A stretch of DNA of 64,000 nucleotides from an uncultured Sutterella sp. (lineage in GTDB: Bacteria; Pseudomonadota; Gammaproteobacteria; Burkholderiales; Burkholderiaceae_F), in the NCBI GenBank assembly GCA_900544255.1, contig UQUM01000002.1:1-64000 (forward strand), in the 5' to 3' direction. Positions 48,500 to 57,911 of the stretch are shown one piece after another. Position 1 is the stretch's first letter. Every line of letters starts with the position of its first letter. The position numbers were made by a program, and so were the translations under genes. The notes beneath the pieces were generated by a model that was not told the DNA's origin, made no database searches, and saw only the letters and a list, made by a program, of their open reading frames with translations.

Positions 48500-51400
48500 A
48501 TGGCTTCCACCGCCTTCCCCCGCGTCTTCTCTCCCGCACTCACATTACCCGCACCGGGGCGCCGCACGACCGCCGACGCCCTCCCCGGTATTTCCGCCGG
48601 ATGCGCCGCCGCGGAGATCGTCCGTTCGGTCAAAGCCGCGGGCCGCCTCACGGTCTTTGTCTGCGCGGACGCGAGCGACATGATCCGCTTGGCGGACGAA
48701 CTCACCTGGTTTGATCCGACGTTGACGGTTTCGGTGCTCCCCGACTGGGAAACGCTTCCCTACGACACGATGAGTCCGCACGAAGACCTCGTGAGCGAAC
48801 GCCTTGAAACCCTGTGGAAACTCGCGATGCACGCGCGGCGCAAGGAAGCGCAGACGGAAACGAAGTCTCACGTGGACGTGATTCTCACGTCGGCCGCTAC
48901 CGCTGCTCAGCGCATCGCGCCGCCGGAATTTATTTTGGGGAGTTCGTTCTTTTACAAGAAAGGCCAAAAGATCAACGTGGATCTTTTAAAAGAGAACTTG
49001 GTCGCCGCCGGCTACGGTCTCGTCGAGCAAGTGATGGCCCCGGGCGAATTCTGCGTTCGAGGCGGCATCGTCGACGTCTTTCCCATGGGTTCGGCGGCCC
49101 CCTTCCGACTTGATCTCTTTGACGACGAAATCGACGACATCCGCCGCTTTGACACCGAGACACAGCGCTCCACGGATTCCATTGATGAAATCCGCGTGCT
49201 GCCGGGCCACGAATTTCCGATGGACGCCGAATCCCAGGCACGCTTTCGGACGACGTGGCGCGAGACGTTCGCGAGCGACCCCAACAAAAGCCCCGTCTAC
49301 AAGGACATGGGCGAAGGTTTGGCGGCCGCGGGGATTGAATACTACCTGCCGCTCTTTTTCGAAAAGACCGCGACGTTGACGGACTATCTCCCTGCGGATG
49401 CCGTCATCGCGCAGTACGGTGACACGGAAGCGGCACTGCAGCGCTTTTTCACGGAAATCACCGACCGCTGGAAGTTTCTCTCTCACGATGAAGAGCGCCC
49501 GGCCTTACCGCCTGAAACCCTCATCGACAAACCGGAAACGTTTTTTAAGGGTCTCGCGCCTTTTGCAAAACTCATTTTGAAAACGCTTCCCGCGGCGACA
49601 CCCTTTAACGTCGCCATCAGCCGCAAAGCCGCGGAACCTTTGGCGGCGTTGAAAGCGTATCTCGATAAAGCCGCGGTACAAAAGCGGCGCGTTCTCATCT
49701 GCACGACGAGTACCGGGCGATCGGCACGCTTGGAAGAAATGCTCTCCGAAAACGGCGTGCGCACGACGCGCGTCGGTAACTTTCCCGCCTTTTTGGCGTC
49801 CGCCGCCAAAGTGGTGCTTTCCGTCGGCCCCGTTGCCGACGGTTTTGAAGCCGAAAACCCGGCCATTGCCGTGCTCACCGAGAGCGAGCTCTACGACATC
49901 CGGGCCACACGGCGCCGCTCGCGCATTCGGGATACCGGGGCGCGCGTCGAAGCCGCGATCCGCGACATTTCCGAATTAAAACCCGGTGATCCCGTGGTGC
50001 ATTTGGATCACGGCGTGGGGCGCTACTGCGGCTTGGAAACCATTCAAAGCGACGAGGGTGCGAGCGAATTCGTACGGATTGACTACGCCAACAACGCGAA
50101 ACTCTTCGTACCGGTGTCGCAGCTGCACTTGATCAGCCGCTACACGGGCGCGGATTCCGAACACGCCCCGCTGCATAATCTCGGCAAAGGCGACTGGGAA
50201 AAAGCCAAAAAGAAAGCGGCGCAGAAAGTGCGTGACACCGCCGCGGAACTTTTGAACCTCTATGCTCTGCGCGAATCCCGCACGGGGTTTGCTTTCTTAA
50301 AGCACACCGCCGAATACGAGGCATTCTGCGAAGGCTTCCCCTTTGAAGAGACCCCGGATCAGGCCTCGGCCATCACCGCCGTAATCGAGGATATGGCGCA
50401 GCCCCGCCCGATGGATCGTTTGGTCTGCGGCGACGTGGGATTCGGGAAAACCGAAGTAGCACTGCGCGCGGCGTTTGTAGCGGCGATGAACGGCAAACAG
50501 GTCGTCGTTCTCTGCCCCACGACGCTTCTTGCGGAACAACACGCCCAAACCTTCCGCGACCGCTTTGCGGCGTGGCCCATTAAAATCGCCGAACTCTCGC
50601 GTTTCCGTTCCGGCAAAGAAACGACGGCGGCTTTGGAGGGCCTTAAGGACGGCACGATCGACATTGCCGTAGGCACTCACAAACTCCTCGGCGAAAAAGT
50701 GGCCTTTGCACGCTTGGGGCTCATCATCATTGACGAAGAACACCGGTTCGGCGTGCGACAGAAGGAAAAGCTGAAGTCGCTTCGGGCCGAAGTGGACGTC
50801 CTGACGCTCACCGCGACGCCGATTCCCCGTACGCTCGCAATGAGTCTTGAGGGAATCCGCGACTTTTCCGTCATTGCCACGGCCCCGGAAAAGCGCCTTG
50901 CCATTAAAACGTTCGTACGGCGGGAGTCCGATGAACTGATCCGCGAAGCCGTCATCCGCGAACTTAAGCGCGGCGGCCAGGTGTATTTCCTTCATAACGA
51001 AGTGAGCACCATTGAAGCACGTAAGGAGCGCCTTGAGAAACTCCTTCCCGAAGCCCGCATCGCCGTCGCTCACGGTCAGATGAGCGAACGGGAGTTGGAA
51101 CACATCATGCGCGACTTCTATCAGCAGCGCTTCAACGTCCTCCTCTGCACGACGATTATTGAAACCGGGATCGACGTCGCCAACGCCAACACCATTCTCA
51201 TTCATCGGGCGGATATGTTTGGACTGGCGCAGCTGCACCAGCTCCGCGGCCGCGTCGGGCGCAGCCACCATCAGGCCTACGCCTACCTCATGACGCCCGG
51301 CGACGATGCGGTAACCAAAAATGCCGTCAAACGCCTCGAAGCCATTCAGAACCTCGAAGACTTGGGCAGCGGCTTCTACCTCTCGATGCACGATCTTGAA

Positions 51401-51997
51401 ATCCGTGGCGCGGGTGAAGTCTTGGGGGACGAACAGAGCGGCGAAATCGCCGACGTCGGTTTCGACCTTTATAACCAGATGCTGAAGGCCGCCGTGCGCG
51501 CGATGAAACGCGGGGAAACGCCCGACTTTGCGATGCCCTTTGCGGCGATGAGTGAAATCAACCTGCACCTGCCGGCGCTTCTGCCCTCAGACTACGTGCC
51601 GGACGTGGCAAGCCGCCTGGGGCTCTATAAGGAACTCGCAGCCGCGGACAACTTGACCGAACTCGAACACGTCATCGACGACCTGAACGACCGTTTCGGC
51701 ATGATGCCCGATGCGGCGAAGGCCCTCATTGCGACGCACCGCCTGCGCCTGGCCGCTGCCAAAATCGGCATCGCTAAAATTGACGCCGCTGACGAAGCGA
51801 TCGTCTTTCACTTTAAGGCCAAGCCCAACTTTGAACCCTTGGCTTTGATCCGCCTGCTGCAAAGCCGCAAGGATCTGCGGATGTTGGGGCCCGAAAAGAT
51901 GAAGATGACCGTCAAAACAACGACGTTGGACGATCGTCTGAGAGCCGTACGAACGATTACGAACGCGCTCGCTGCGGCCGTACCGGAGAAAAACTGA
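48500..51997 (+). CDS. mfd: Transcription-repair coupling factor
   Basis: This 1165-residue protein has the full family length. In order it has a UvrB-like N-terminal module, a degenerate UvrB-homology region, and a CarD-like RNA polymerase interaction domain (GDPVVHLDHGVGRYCGLE, about residue 495). The helicase domain has GDVGFGKTEVALRA, DEEHRFGVRQKEKL and LTATPIPRT, followed by RecG-like TRG motifs (QLHQLRGRVGRS) and the C-terminal TRCF domain. It removes stalled RNA polymerase and recruits UvrA. Its TGA overlaps the next ATG by one base. Confidence 0.97.
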   Translation: MASTAFPRVFSPALTLPAPGRRTTADALPGISAGCAAAEIVRSVKAAGRLTVFVCADASDMIRLADELTWFDPTLTVSVLPDWETLPYDTMSPHEDLVSERLETLWKLAMHARRKEAQTETKSHVDVILTSAATAAQRIAPPEFILGSSFFYKKGQKINVDLLKENLVAAGYGLVEQVMAPGEFCVRGGIVDVFPMGSAAPFRLDLFDDEIDDIRRFDTETQRSTDSIDEIRVLPGHEFPMDAESQARFRTTWRETFASDPNKSPVYKDMGEGLAAAGIEYYLPLFFEKTATLTDYLPADAVIAQYGDTEAALQRFFTEITDRWKFLSHDEERPALPPETLIDKPETFFKGLAPFAKLILKTLPAATPFNVAISRKAAEPLAALKAYLDKAAVQKRRVLICTTSTGRSARLEEMLSENGVRTTRVGNFPAFLASAAKVVLSVGPVADGFEAENPAIAVLTESELYDIRATRRRSRIRDTGARVEAAIRDISELKPGDPVVHLDHGVGRYCGLETIQSDEGASEFVRIDYANNAKLFVPVSQLHLISRYTGADSEHAPLHNLGKGDWEKAKKKAAQKVRDTAAELLNLYALRESRTGFAFLKHTAEYEAFCEGFPFEETPDQASAITAVIEDMAQPRPMDRLVCGDVGFGKTEVALRAAFVAAMNGKQVVVLCPTTLLAEQHAQTFRDRFAAWPIKIAELSRFRSGKETTAALEGLKDGTIDIAVGTHKLLGEKVAFARLGLIIIDEEHRFGVRQKEKLKSLRAEVDVLTLTATPIPRTLAMSLEGIRDFSVIATAPEKRLAIKTFVRRESDELIREAVIRELKRGGQVYFLHNEVSTIEARKERLEKLLPEARIAVAHGQMSERELEHIMRDFYQQRFNVLLCTTIIETGIDVANANTILIHRADMFGLAQLHQLRGRVGRSHHQAYAYLMTPGDDAVTKNAVKRLEAIQNLEDLGSGFYLSMHDLEIRGAGEVLGDEQSGEIADVGFDLYNQMLKAAVRAMKRGETPDFAMPFAAMSEINLHLPALLPSDYVPDVASRLGLYKELAAADNLTELEHVIDDLNDRFGMMPDAAKALIATHRLRLAAAKIGIAKIDAADEAIVFHFKAKPNFEPLALIRLLQSRKDLRMLGPEKMKMTVKTTTLDDRLRAVRTITNALAAAVPEKN

Positions 51998-52503
51998 TGA
52001 CCGAAACTTACCCCATGCGCCGACGCGACCGGGCGATCACGACGGAAGACGCACTGCGCGTCATTAAGGCCGCCCACTTTGCGGTTCTTGCAACCGTCGG
52101 CTCTGACGGCCGACCTTACGCCGTACCCGTCAACGCCGCCTACTGCGACGGCGTTCTCTACTTTCACGGTACGGAACAAAAAAGCCGCAAGGCCGACAAT
52201 ATAGCCGCGAACCCCGCAGTGGCGTTGACTTTCGTTGCTTACGAAAAACGTCTGGCCGAGGAGCATACCGTCGACTACGCAAGCGCCGTTGTGGAAGGGG
52301 AAGCGCACCTTGTGACGGACGAAACCGAGCGTCAGAAGGCGTTTCTCGCCATCTGCGAAGCCCACGCCGCCGGCCCGAGCCCTGAGAAACATTTGGCCTA
52401 CGCCCGCCGGGAAGGAGACTCGGCCGCTCTTTGGCGCGTGACGATCAATTCCCTTTCCGGCAAGTCCCGCTCCTGGTCCCGCATTTCTGATGAACTCGGT
52501 TAG
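51997..52503 (+). CDS. Pyridoxamine 5'-phosphate oxidase-like flavin split-barrel protein (NimA-like)
   Basis: This 168-residue FMN-binding split barrel begins MRRRDRAITTEDALRVIKAAHFAVLATVGSDGRPYAVPVN, the standard opening of the NimA/nitroimidazole-reductase-like subgroup. It contains YFHGTEQKSRKADNI for phosphate binding. True PdxH substrate residues are not evident, so a general flavin-dependent reductase is more likely. It is coupled to mfd and followed by serB after eight bases. Confidence 0.85.
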   Translation: MTETYPMRRRDRAITTEDALRVIKAAHFAVLATVGSDGRPYAVPVNAAYCDGVLYFHGTEQKSRKADNIAANPAVALTFVAYEKRLAEEHTVDYASAVVEGEAHLVTDETERQKAFLAICEAHAAGPSPEKHLAYARREGDSAALWRVTINSLSGKSRSWSRISDELG

Positions 52504-52511
52504 GTTTTAAC

Positions 52512-53408
52512 ATGATTCGTTTTCAACCCGATTTTTTTGCTTTTTCCGCCGAACCGATTGCGGACGTCATCGTCCGGGAACTGTCGGATTTACTCTCACC
52601 CAAAAAGCGCTTCCGCGCCGGCAACACGCTTTGCTTTGAAGGCGTAACGACGGATGCCGTACGGCGCATCAAGGCGCAGGCCTCCGCCGAACGCAACCGC
52701 CTTGACAGCCTCTTTTGGGCGAGAAACACGTCCATCACCCAATACAAAGCCTTTTTCTTTGACATGGATTCGACCCTCGTCACCACGGAAACGTTGGACG
52801 AGATGGCCGAACTCTGCGGTACCGGCAAAGCCTGCGCCGAAATTACGGCCGCCGCGATGGCGGGTACCATCAAAAACTACGCGGAAAGCCTCCGGGCCCG
52901 CGTAGCGCTCTTAAAAGGCATGGATGCCTCCGTTCTTGACACGGTCAAAGCCAACACCCGCATCAATCCCGGCGCCCGGGAACTCATCGCGGCACTTAAC
53001 GCAAACGGCATCAAAAGCTACGTGCTGAGTTCCGGCTTTACGGTCTGCACGAGCGTCATTGCCCGCGAACTCGGCATGACGGGGTACCATTCCAACGTCA
53101 TCGGGATTGAAAACGGGCGTTTCACCGGCAGCGTAACCGGTCCCGAAGGCGGCGTGATTGTCGACGGCGCGGGAAAACTCGCATTTGCCGAACGCACCGT
53201 CAAAGCCCTCGGAGGCACCATGGAAAACGTTGCCTGTGCGGGCGACGGCAGCAACGACCGACTGATGGTGAGCGCCGCGGGCCTCGGAATCGGTTTCCGT
53301 CCCAAGTCGGTTTTAAAACCCTACTGCACCGTCTCGCTGAGGACGACGGGATTTGCGAGCCTTCTCGCGCTCTTTAAGGAAACGGCCCCGACGATGACGG
53401 AGTTCTGA
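52512..53408 (+). CDS. serB: Phosphoserine phosphatase
   Basis: This 298-residue HAD-family phosphatase has the nucleophile and acid pair Asp84/Asp86 in FDMDSTLVTTETLDEMA. Motif II is the SSGF segment, followed by the lysine region DGAGKLAFAERTVKALGG and motif IV AGDGSNDRLMV. Motif IV is usually GDGANDLPML, so Ser-Asn-Asp-Arg is a mild departure. An ACT-like N-terminal domain is reduced. It makes L-serine from O-phosphoserine. It sits in a tight run with mfd, the split-barrel gene and the repeat proteins. Confidence 0.9.
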   Translation: MIRFQPDFFAFSAEPIADVIVRELSDLLSPKKRFRAGNTLCFEGVTTDAVRRIKAQASAERNRLDSLFWARNTSITQYKAFFFDMDSTLVTTETLDEMAELCGTGKACAEITAAAMAGTIKNYAESLRARVALLKGMDASVLDTVKANTRINPGARELIAALNANGIKSYVLSSGFTVCTSVIARELGMTGYHSNVIGIENGRFTGSVTGPEGGVIVDGAGKLAFAERTVKALGGTMENVACAGDGSNDRLMVSAAGLGIGFRPKSVLKPYCTVSLRTTGFASLLALFKETAPTMTEF

Positions 53409-53410
53409 CG

Positions 53411-54853
53411 ATGGCGGTACTCACGCAATATTTTGCCGCTCACTGCACGTTCGACGTTCGCATCGATGAGGAAGACATCCCTGCCGTCATCCGCTTTTAC
53501 AAAGTGCCGGGCCCCGCGCACGACGCGTTGGGAAGCATGATGGTGTCCTGGGGCGACGGTTCCGAATCCGCCGTACACTGTGAAGCCGACCGTGCGGACA
53601 TAGAAACGCTCCTCGAATCCCCCGACGCTTTTCCGACGGCGTCCGTCATCCACACCTACGGGCACACAGGTGTGTTTCACGTCCGAATCGGCTGCGCTTC
53701 GGGGTTTCTGCCTCTCGCACAGCTTCCGGATCAAACGACGGCGATCACGGCTCCCCTGCCGACCCTCACCTTGGGAGAAACGGACGACCGGGGACGGCTC
53801 ATGCCTTCCGATACGCTCCCGCCCTTAGTGCAGTGTTCCGCCTCAGATGCCGCACCGGCGCGCACGCCGCTCGCGTCCGTCACGGCCAACCTCTTTACCA
53901 ACAATCCCGACCTCGCCTACTTTGACCGCGCGTTTGCCGATTCGTCCCTCACGGAACTGCCGGCAGAGCTCTTTACCCCGGTAAAAACGATCCGCTCCGC
54001 GCGGGAATTCGCTGCCGGCTCAGCACTTACCCGTGTCCCCGCAAAACTCCTGACGCGCGTTACGCCCGAGTCCACCGTAGAAAAAGCTTTCGCCGACTGC
54101 CCGCAACTTACGTCCGTCGCCGACCCCTTCTTTCCGACGCCCGTTCCGGCGTGTGCCGAAGGACTTTTGGCCGGCGCGCCGCTTCCCTTATTTGCCGCTT
54201 TTCCTCGGGAACTTCGTGCGGACTTGGGCTGCGTCCGACCGCCCGCGTCCGAACGAGATCAGGCCTTTGCCTTTGATTGGCACGCGAGGACTCAATACGC
54301 CGCCGAACCCATCGTCCTCTTTTACCCCATGGACTTTGAGGCCGTAGGCGACCTCTTCATCAACTGGGGCGACGACACGACACAACGCTGCGACTGGAAT
54401 ACCGTCCCCGGCCTCACGCACGCCTACGCCGAAGACGGCCTATACCGGGTGACGCTCTATTCAACCCCGGGGGAACCCGTGCGGCCCTTCCGCCTGGGGC
54501 GTTTCGTCACAAAGATTCTCTCGCCGCTTCCCGTTTTTTATCCCCGCAACGTCACCGAGCGCGGCAACTTCTGCGGCTGGGCGGCGGACGCCCGGGAACT
54601 CACGTCGGTACCTGCAACACTTTTTGATGCCGTCGGCGACACCGTCACGAATCTCGACGAAGCCTTCGCGGGCTGCACCGCGTTGACGGAGGTCCCCGAC
54701 ACCCTCTTTACATCCGTTTCCGAAGGGGCTTCCGCCGACGGTGCTTTTGCGTTCTGTAAGATACTGACGAAACTTCCCGCAAGCTACGCCCGTCGGCACC
54801 GCCGACTCGAGCTGGACAACTTTGTGCCGGATTTCGAAGGAACCGACGAATGA
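53411..54853 (+). CDS. Cytoplasmic PKD-like plus leucine-rich-type repeat protein (tandem paralogue 1)
   Basis: This 480-residue protein has no signal peptide or membrane helix. Two segments look like PKD beta-sandwiches: SWGDGSES...IHTYGHTGVFHVRIG (about residues 45-98) and NWGDDTTQ...THAYAEDGLYRVTLYS (about 315-355). Each is followed by repeats of about 22-27 residues with the pattern FAxCxxLTxVPxxLFxxV (e.g. FADSSLTELPAELFTPV; FAGCTALTEVPDTLFTSV). The architecture recalls surface LRR/BspA-like proteins of gut bacteria, but it lacks export signals. It starts two bases after the serB stop and overlaps the next gene by four bases. The function is unknown. Confidence 0.75.
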   Translation: MAVLTQYFAAHCTFDVRIDEEDIPAVIRFYKVPGPAHDALGSMMVSWGDGSESAVHCEADRADIETLLESPDAFPTASVIHTYGHTGVFHVRIGCASGFLPLAQLPDQTTAITAPLPTLTLGETDDRGRLMPSDTLPPLVQCSASDAAPARTPLASVTANLFTNNPDLAYFDRAFADSSLTELPAELFTPVKTIRSAREFAAGSALTRVPAKLLTRVTPESTVEKAFADCPQLTSVADPFFPTPVPACAEGLLAGAPLPLFAAFPRELRADLGCVRPPASERDQAFAFDWHARTQYAAEPIVLFYPMDFEAVGDLFINWGDDTTQRCDWNTVPGLTHAYAEDGLYRVTLYSTPGEPVRPFRLGRFVTKILSPLPVFYPRNVTERGNFCGWAADARELTSVPATLFDAVGDTVTNLDEAFAGCTALTEVPDTLFTSVSEGASADGAFAFCKILTKLPASYARRHRRLELDNFVPDFEGTDE

Positions 54854-55809
54854 TTCAGACTGCCTCTCACGCGTCTTCCGCCCCCGCGCTGCGTCTCACG
54901 CTTACCGTCAAAAAGCGCTCACGCCAGACGCTTGCCTTTAAGGCCGTCAAAACGTTGGCCCCCGCCTTTGCAGTGCTGCACACCGTCATGGACGGCGAAG
55001 CCGTCACCCGACACTGGGCCCCGGGCATCGAATTCGTGATCGGCTGGGATTTGGCACCGGGCGTTCACCATCTTTCCATTGACTGCGGGGGCCTTTGGCC
55101 GGCGGAAACGATTTCGTTGCCGGACGCCGTCACGTCGATTGACAGCATCATTCCGCCGATTGCCGACGTCGCCACCGGGGAGCCCGAGCCGCTTGCCTTC
55201 TGGCTGCAAAAAGGCGATGAACTCACGAACCTCACGTCCGTTTTTTCCTCTGCGTTCGTCCGCAACACCCACCGCAAAAGTCTCGCCCGCTTTTTCTCCG
55301 GCGCCCGACATCTCACGGCAATTCCGGAAACGCTCTTTTTCCCCGTCATTTACGCGGAGTCGTTTGCGGGCACCTTTGCGCATTCGGGGCTCACGGCCGT
55401 GAGCGGTCAGCTCTTTAACAGCACGCCTTTGGTGCGGGATTTTTCCGAATGCTTCCTGGGAACGCCCTTAACAACGCTCCCCCCCGAACTTTTCGGCGAA
55501 ACCGTAATGGCCAAAAATTTCGTCCGCACCTTCGCGGACACCCGCCTCACCGCGATCCCGGAGGAGCTCTTTGCGAGTTGCGCCAAAGGCGGGCTTTTCA
55601 CCGAGACCTTCGCCCGTACACCGGTTCGCGAAGTGCCCGCAGAACTCTTGTCCCTTTTGGCCCCTGCCGACGTGGACGGAATGTTCGAGCCGCCCGTGTC
55701 CGTCCGCTACGATCCGATGGGGATTAAGACGGCGGCGCATTTCCCCGCCGAATTTCTGCGGGATACGCGAAATGCGACGGGGGTACTCACAAAATCGTTC
55801 ATTCGCTGA
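54850..55809 (+). CDS. Cytoplasmic repeat protein (tandem paralogue 2)
   Basis: This 319-residue protein has no signal peptide. The first 130 residues are beta-rich and could be a diverged sandwich domain (FVIGWDLAPGVHHLSID). Four repeats follow of the same type as in its neighbour: FSGARHLTAIPETLFFPV, FAHSGLTAVSGQLF, FLGTPLTTLPPELFGET and FADTRLTAIPEELFASC. An ATGA overlap with the previous gene implies joint translation. It converges on, and overlaps by 11 bases, the AAA/PD-(D/E)XK gene. It may be a binding protein with solenoid-like repeats; the target is unknown. Confidence 0.72.
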   Translation: MIQTASHASSAPALRLTLTVKKRSRQTLAFKAVKTLAPAFAVLHTVMDGEAVTRHWAPGIEFVIGWDLAPGVHHLSIDCGGLWPAETISLPDAVTSIDSIIPPIADVATGEPEPLAFWLQKGDELTNLTSVFSSAFVRNTHRKSLARFFSGARHLTAIPETLFFPVIYAESFAGTFAHSGLTAVSGQLFNSTPLVRDFSECFLGTPLTTLPPELFGETVMAKNFVRTFADTRLTAIPEELFASCAKGGLFTETFARTPVREVPAELLSLLAPADVDGMFEPPVSVRYDPMGIKTAAHFPAEFLRDTRNATGVLTKSFIR

Positions 55810-57547
55810 CGTCGGACTCTGTAGCTGCGGGCATCACCCGCAGCGCCGAAAGTTCCGTTCCGACGAAAACGGCCGCTACTCCGACTAATCGGGGAACAGA
55901 GCAAAGATTGTCTCCCCGAACATAGTCCGCGACCTGAACGGCAGCGGCTTCCAGCGTCTTTTTTACAGCCGCCGGTGTACCGTTCTTTTTCGTGAGGTAC
56001 TTCAATTCGATAAGATACGACGGTTTCGTGCCGCTCTCTGAGGTGAGAAGCAAATCCACATACCCATGCGTTTCTCCCGTCACTTCCACTTCGGCCCGGC
56101 ACGTGTAATCGGGCATCAAGTTCGCCAGGGTCAGCAAGCACACCTGAAAATCACTTTCGCTTAAGTGAAGACTCTTCTGAATGCCGCACTGCTTTGTGAG
56201 GAGTCGTTCCGCCTCACGTAGCCACGGCTCGGGATTCCCAGCCGCCAAAGGTGCCAAGGTCTTATCCAAAAAGCGCCGGCTCACGACCCAATTCGTAAAG
56301 CGGCGAAGCGTTTTGAAACGGTAGTCATAGAACTGCTGAGCGATTGCCCGATTCGGCACCACCAACTCCTCTTCTTCTCCGGGAACATACGTCAGGAATC
56401 CCAGATAAAAAAGCGCCGACAAAACTGCCTGATCCGTAAAATAGTCCGAATTTTGAAGATTTAAGAGCGTCAACCCTCCGTCAAAGGGAATGCGTTCGCC
56501 GCGAACCGCCTGCTCCACCACTTCCTCGACAAACTCCGGACGTCCCAGTGCCAATATCTTTTCTATCTTCGACAAATCCTGGGCAACTGCCGGATCCATC
56601 AGCTGCAGCGGCTCCTTTTCCTCGGATGCCAGGTAATCCAGGTAATAAAGACACATCGACGCATTAAACACCGTCACGTCGCTCCTCGGATTGAAACGGT
56701 ACCCGTTGTACCATTCCCGCATCCGTGCAACCAGATCGTCCTCCGTCATCGACAACTTTTTCACATTGACCAACTGAGGAATCAAGGTACGGAGTTCCTC
56801 TTCCGTAAAGCCATACATTCCCGCAAAGTCGGCTCGGGTTGAAAAATTCTTAGCAATGGAAAAGCCTGACGTCATGGAGTCAAGCGATATCGCCGTCACC
56901 CCGGTAAGAAAAATGCGTTCGAGCGGCCCGTTGGTGGTGAGCTGTTTCAAATAACTGAAAAACTCTTTCAAAACACCGCCCGACCGAGTGAGCGCCCGAA
57001 ATGACTCCACATCGTTGGAGAGCACGTTGTTGGCCGTCTGGTCGTACTCGTCTATGATGAGGTAAATTTTTCCTTTGAAACGCCCAGAGAAGGCCCGGCA
57101 GAATTCCCCCATCAGTTCCTGAGGCGTATCAAACGTCATGCTGAGTATGCGTTCCCCTTCCGAAAACGCGTAGCGCCCACAAAAATCCCTCATGCCGTTT
57201 TTTAGGCTGTCACACAATCCCTTCGCAAAATATGCCGAATTGACCGCCGACATATCCAAAGTCAGCACGTAGTAGTGATTCGCCAACGGTGTTTTGTGGT
57301 CGGCGATATAGGTACCGCCGAAGTTTTCTTCAAAACGAGCCGCTTCCGCCTTGTCGTAGTAGAGCTTCAGAATTTGGGTAAAGAGCGTTTTCCCGAAACG
57401 CCGGGGACGAACCAAAAAAGGATACGGGTGCCCCGTGGCTTCCAACCGTTCGATGTACTGCGTCTTGTCCACGCACGCTTTTCCTGTCAAGCGGAGCAAC
57501 CGATAATCGCCGATGCCGTATGAGGACTGCTTCAGTGTGACCGTCAT
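55799..57547 (-). CDS. AAA-ATPase-like / PD-(D/E)XK nuclease family protein
   Basis: This 582-residue protein has an N-terminal AAA-ATPase_like domain (PF09820-type): PFLVRPRRFGKTLF (about residues 43-56) as a variant P-loop and IYLIIDEYDQTANNV as Walker B. The C-terminal PD-(D/E)XK domain (PF08011-type) has GYVDLLLTS and YLIELKYL (Asp...Glu-x-Lys). Such genes are abundant and often multicopy in gut anaerobes. The role is unknown, with defence or mobile-element regulation being guesses. A paralogue fragment lies just upstream (57569-57671). The 3' end overlaps the convergent repeat-protein gene. Confidence 0.88.
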   Translation of the reverse strand: MTVTLKQSSYGIGDYRLLRLTGKACVDKTQYIERLEATGHPYPFLVRPRRFGKTLFTQILKLYYDKAEAARFEENFGGTYIADHKTPLANHYYVLTLDMSAVNSAYFAKGLCDSLKNGMRDFCGRYAFSEGERILSMTFDTPQELMGEFCRAFSGRFKGKIYLIIDEYDQTANNVLSNDVESFRALTRSGGVLKEFFSYLKQLTTNGPLERIFLTGVTAISLDSMTSGFSIAKNFSTRADFAGMYGFTEEELRTLIPQLVNVKKLSMTEDDLVARMREWYNGYRFNPRSDVTVFNASMCLYYLDYLASEEKEPLQLMDPAVAQDLSKIEKILALGRPEFVEEVVEQAVRGERIPFDGGLTLLNLQNSDYFTDQAVLSALFYLGFLTYVPGEEEELVVPNRAIAQQFYDYRFKTLRRFTNWVVSRRFLDKTLAPLAAGNPEPWLREAERLLTKQCGIQKSLHLSESDFQVCLLTLANLMPDYTCRAEVEVTGETHGYVDLLLTSESGTKPSYLIELKYLTKKNGTPAAVKKTLEAAAVQVADYVRGDNLCSVPRLVGVAAVFVGTELSALRVMPAATESDVSE

Positions 57548-57568
57548 TTTTTGTCCTTTTTTAATAAC

Positions 57569-57671
57569 TCAGTCTGGCAAAAAAGCCTCCCGCACCAATT
57601 GCTGCGCCACGGCTCGGTTGGAAACTACTAATTCCTCGGCACTCCCCGGTACGATAATCAGCTGAACTTTG
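57569..57671 (-). pseudogene. Fragment of a second AAA/PD-(D/E)XK gene
   Basis: The minus-strand frame reads LIIVPGSAEELVVSNRAVAQQL and then a diverged tail to TGA at 57569-57571. This matches LTYVPGEEEELVVPNRAIAQQF in the neighbouring complete protein (about residues 395-416). Nothing else of the gene remains, so it is probably a scar of recombination between tandem paralogues. Confidence 0.65.
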
Positions 57672-57911
57672 CCGCCGGTTTTCAATTTCGATCGGCAGAA
57701 TTTTCTTCATAAGCTTTCAAACAAAAACAAAGCGATACCTTAATCTTGTCAGTTTACCATGCTCCGTCGGGCATACCTTGTCTTTTGCGCCGCTCGCCGA
57801 CCTCGCAACGACTTTGTCCTGTCGAGAAATTCACCTTTTTTTCACGCGTAGAATTCACCCCTATCCGCCGACCGCCGCGTCGGCACCGTGTTAACTTTCC
57901 AAGCGGACGTT
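57672..57911. other. Region upstream of the DUF401 gene
   Basis: No gene is seen in these 240 bases. It should carry the promoter of the DUF401 permease. An in-frame GTG at 57888 could extend that gene by eight codons. Confidence 0.35.
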
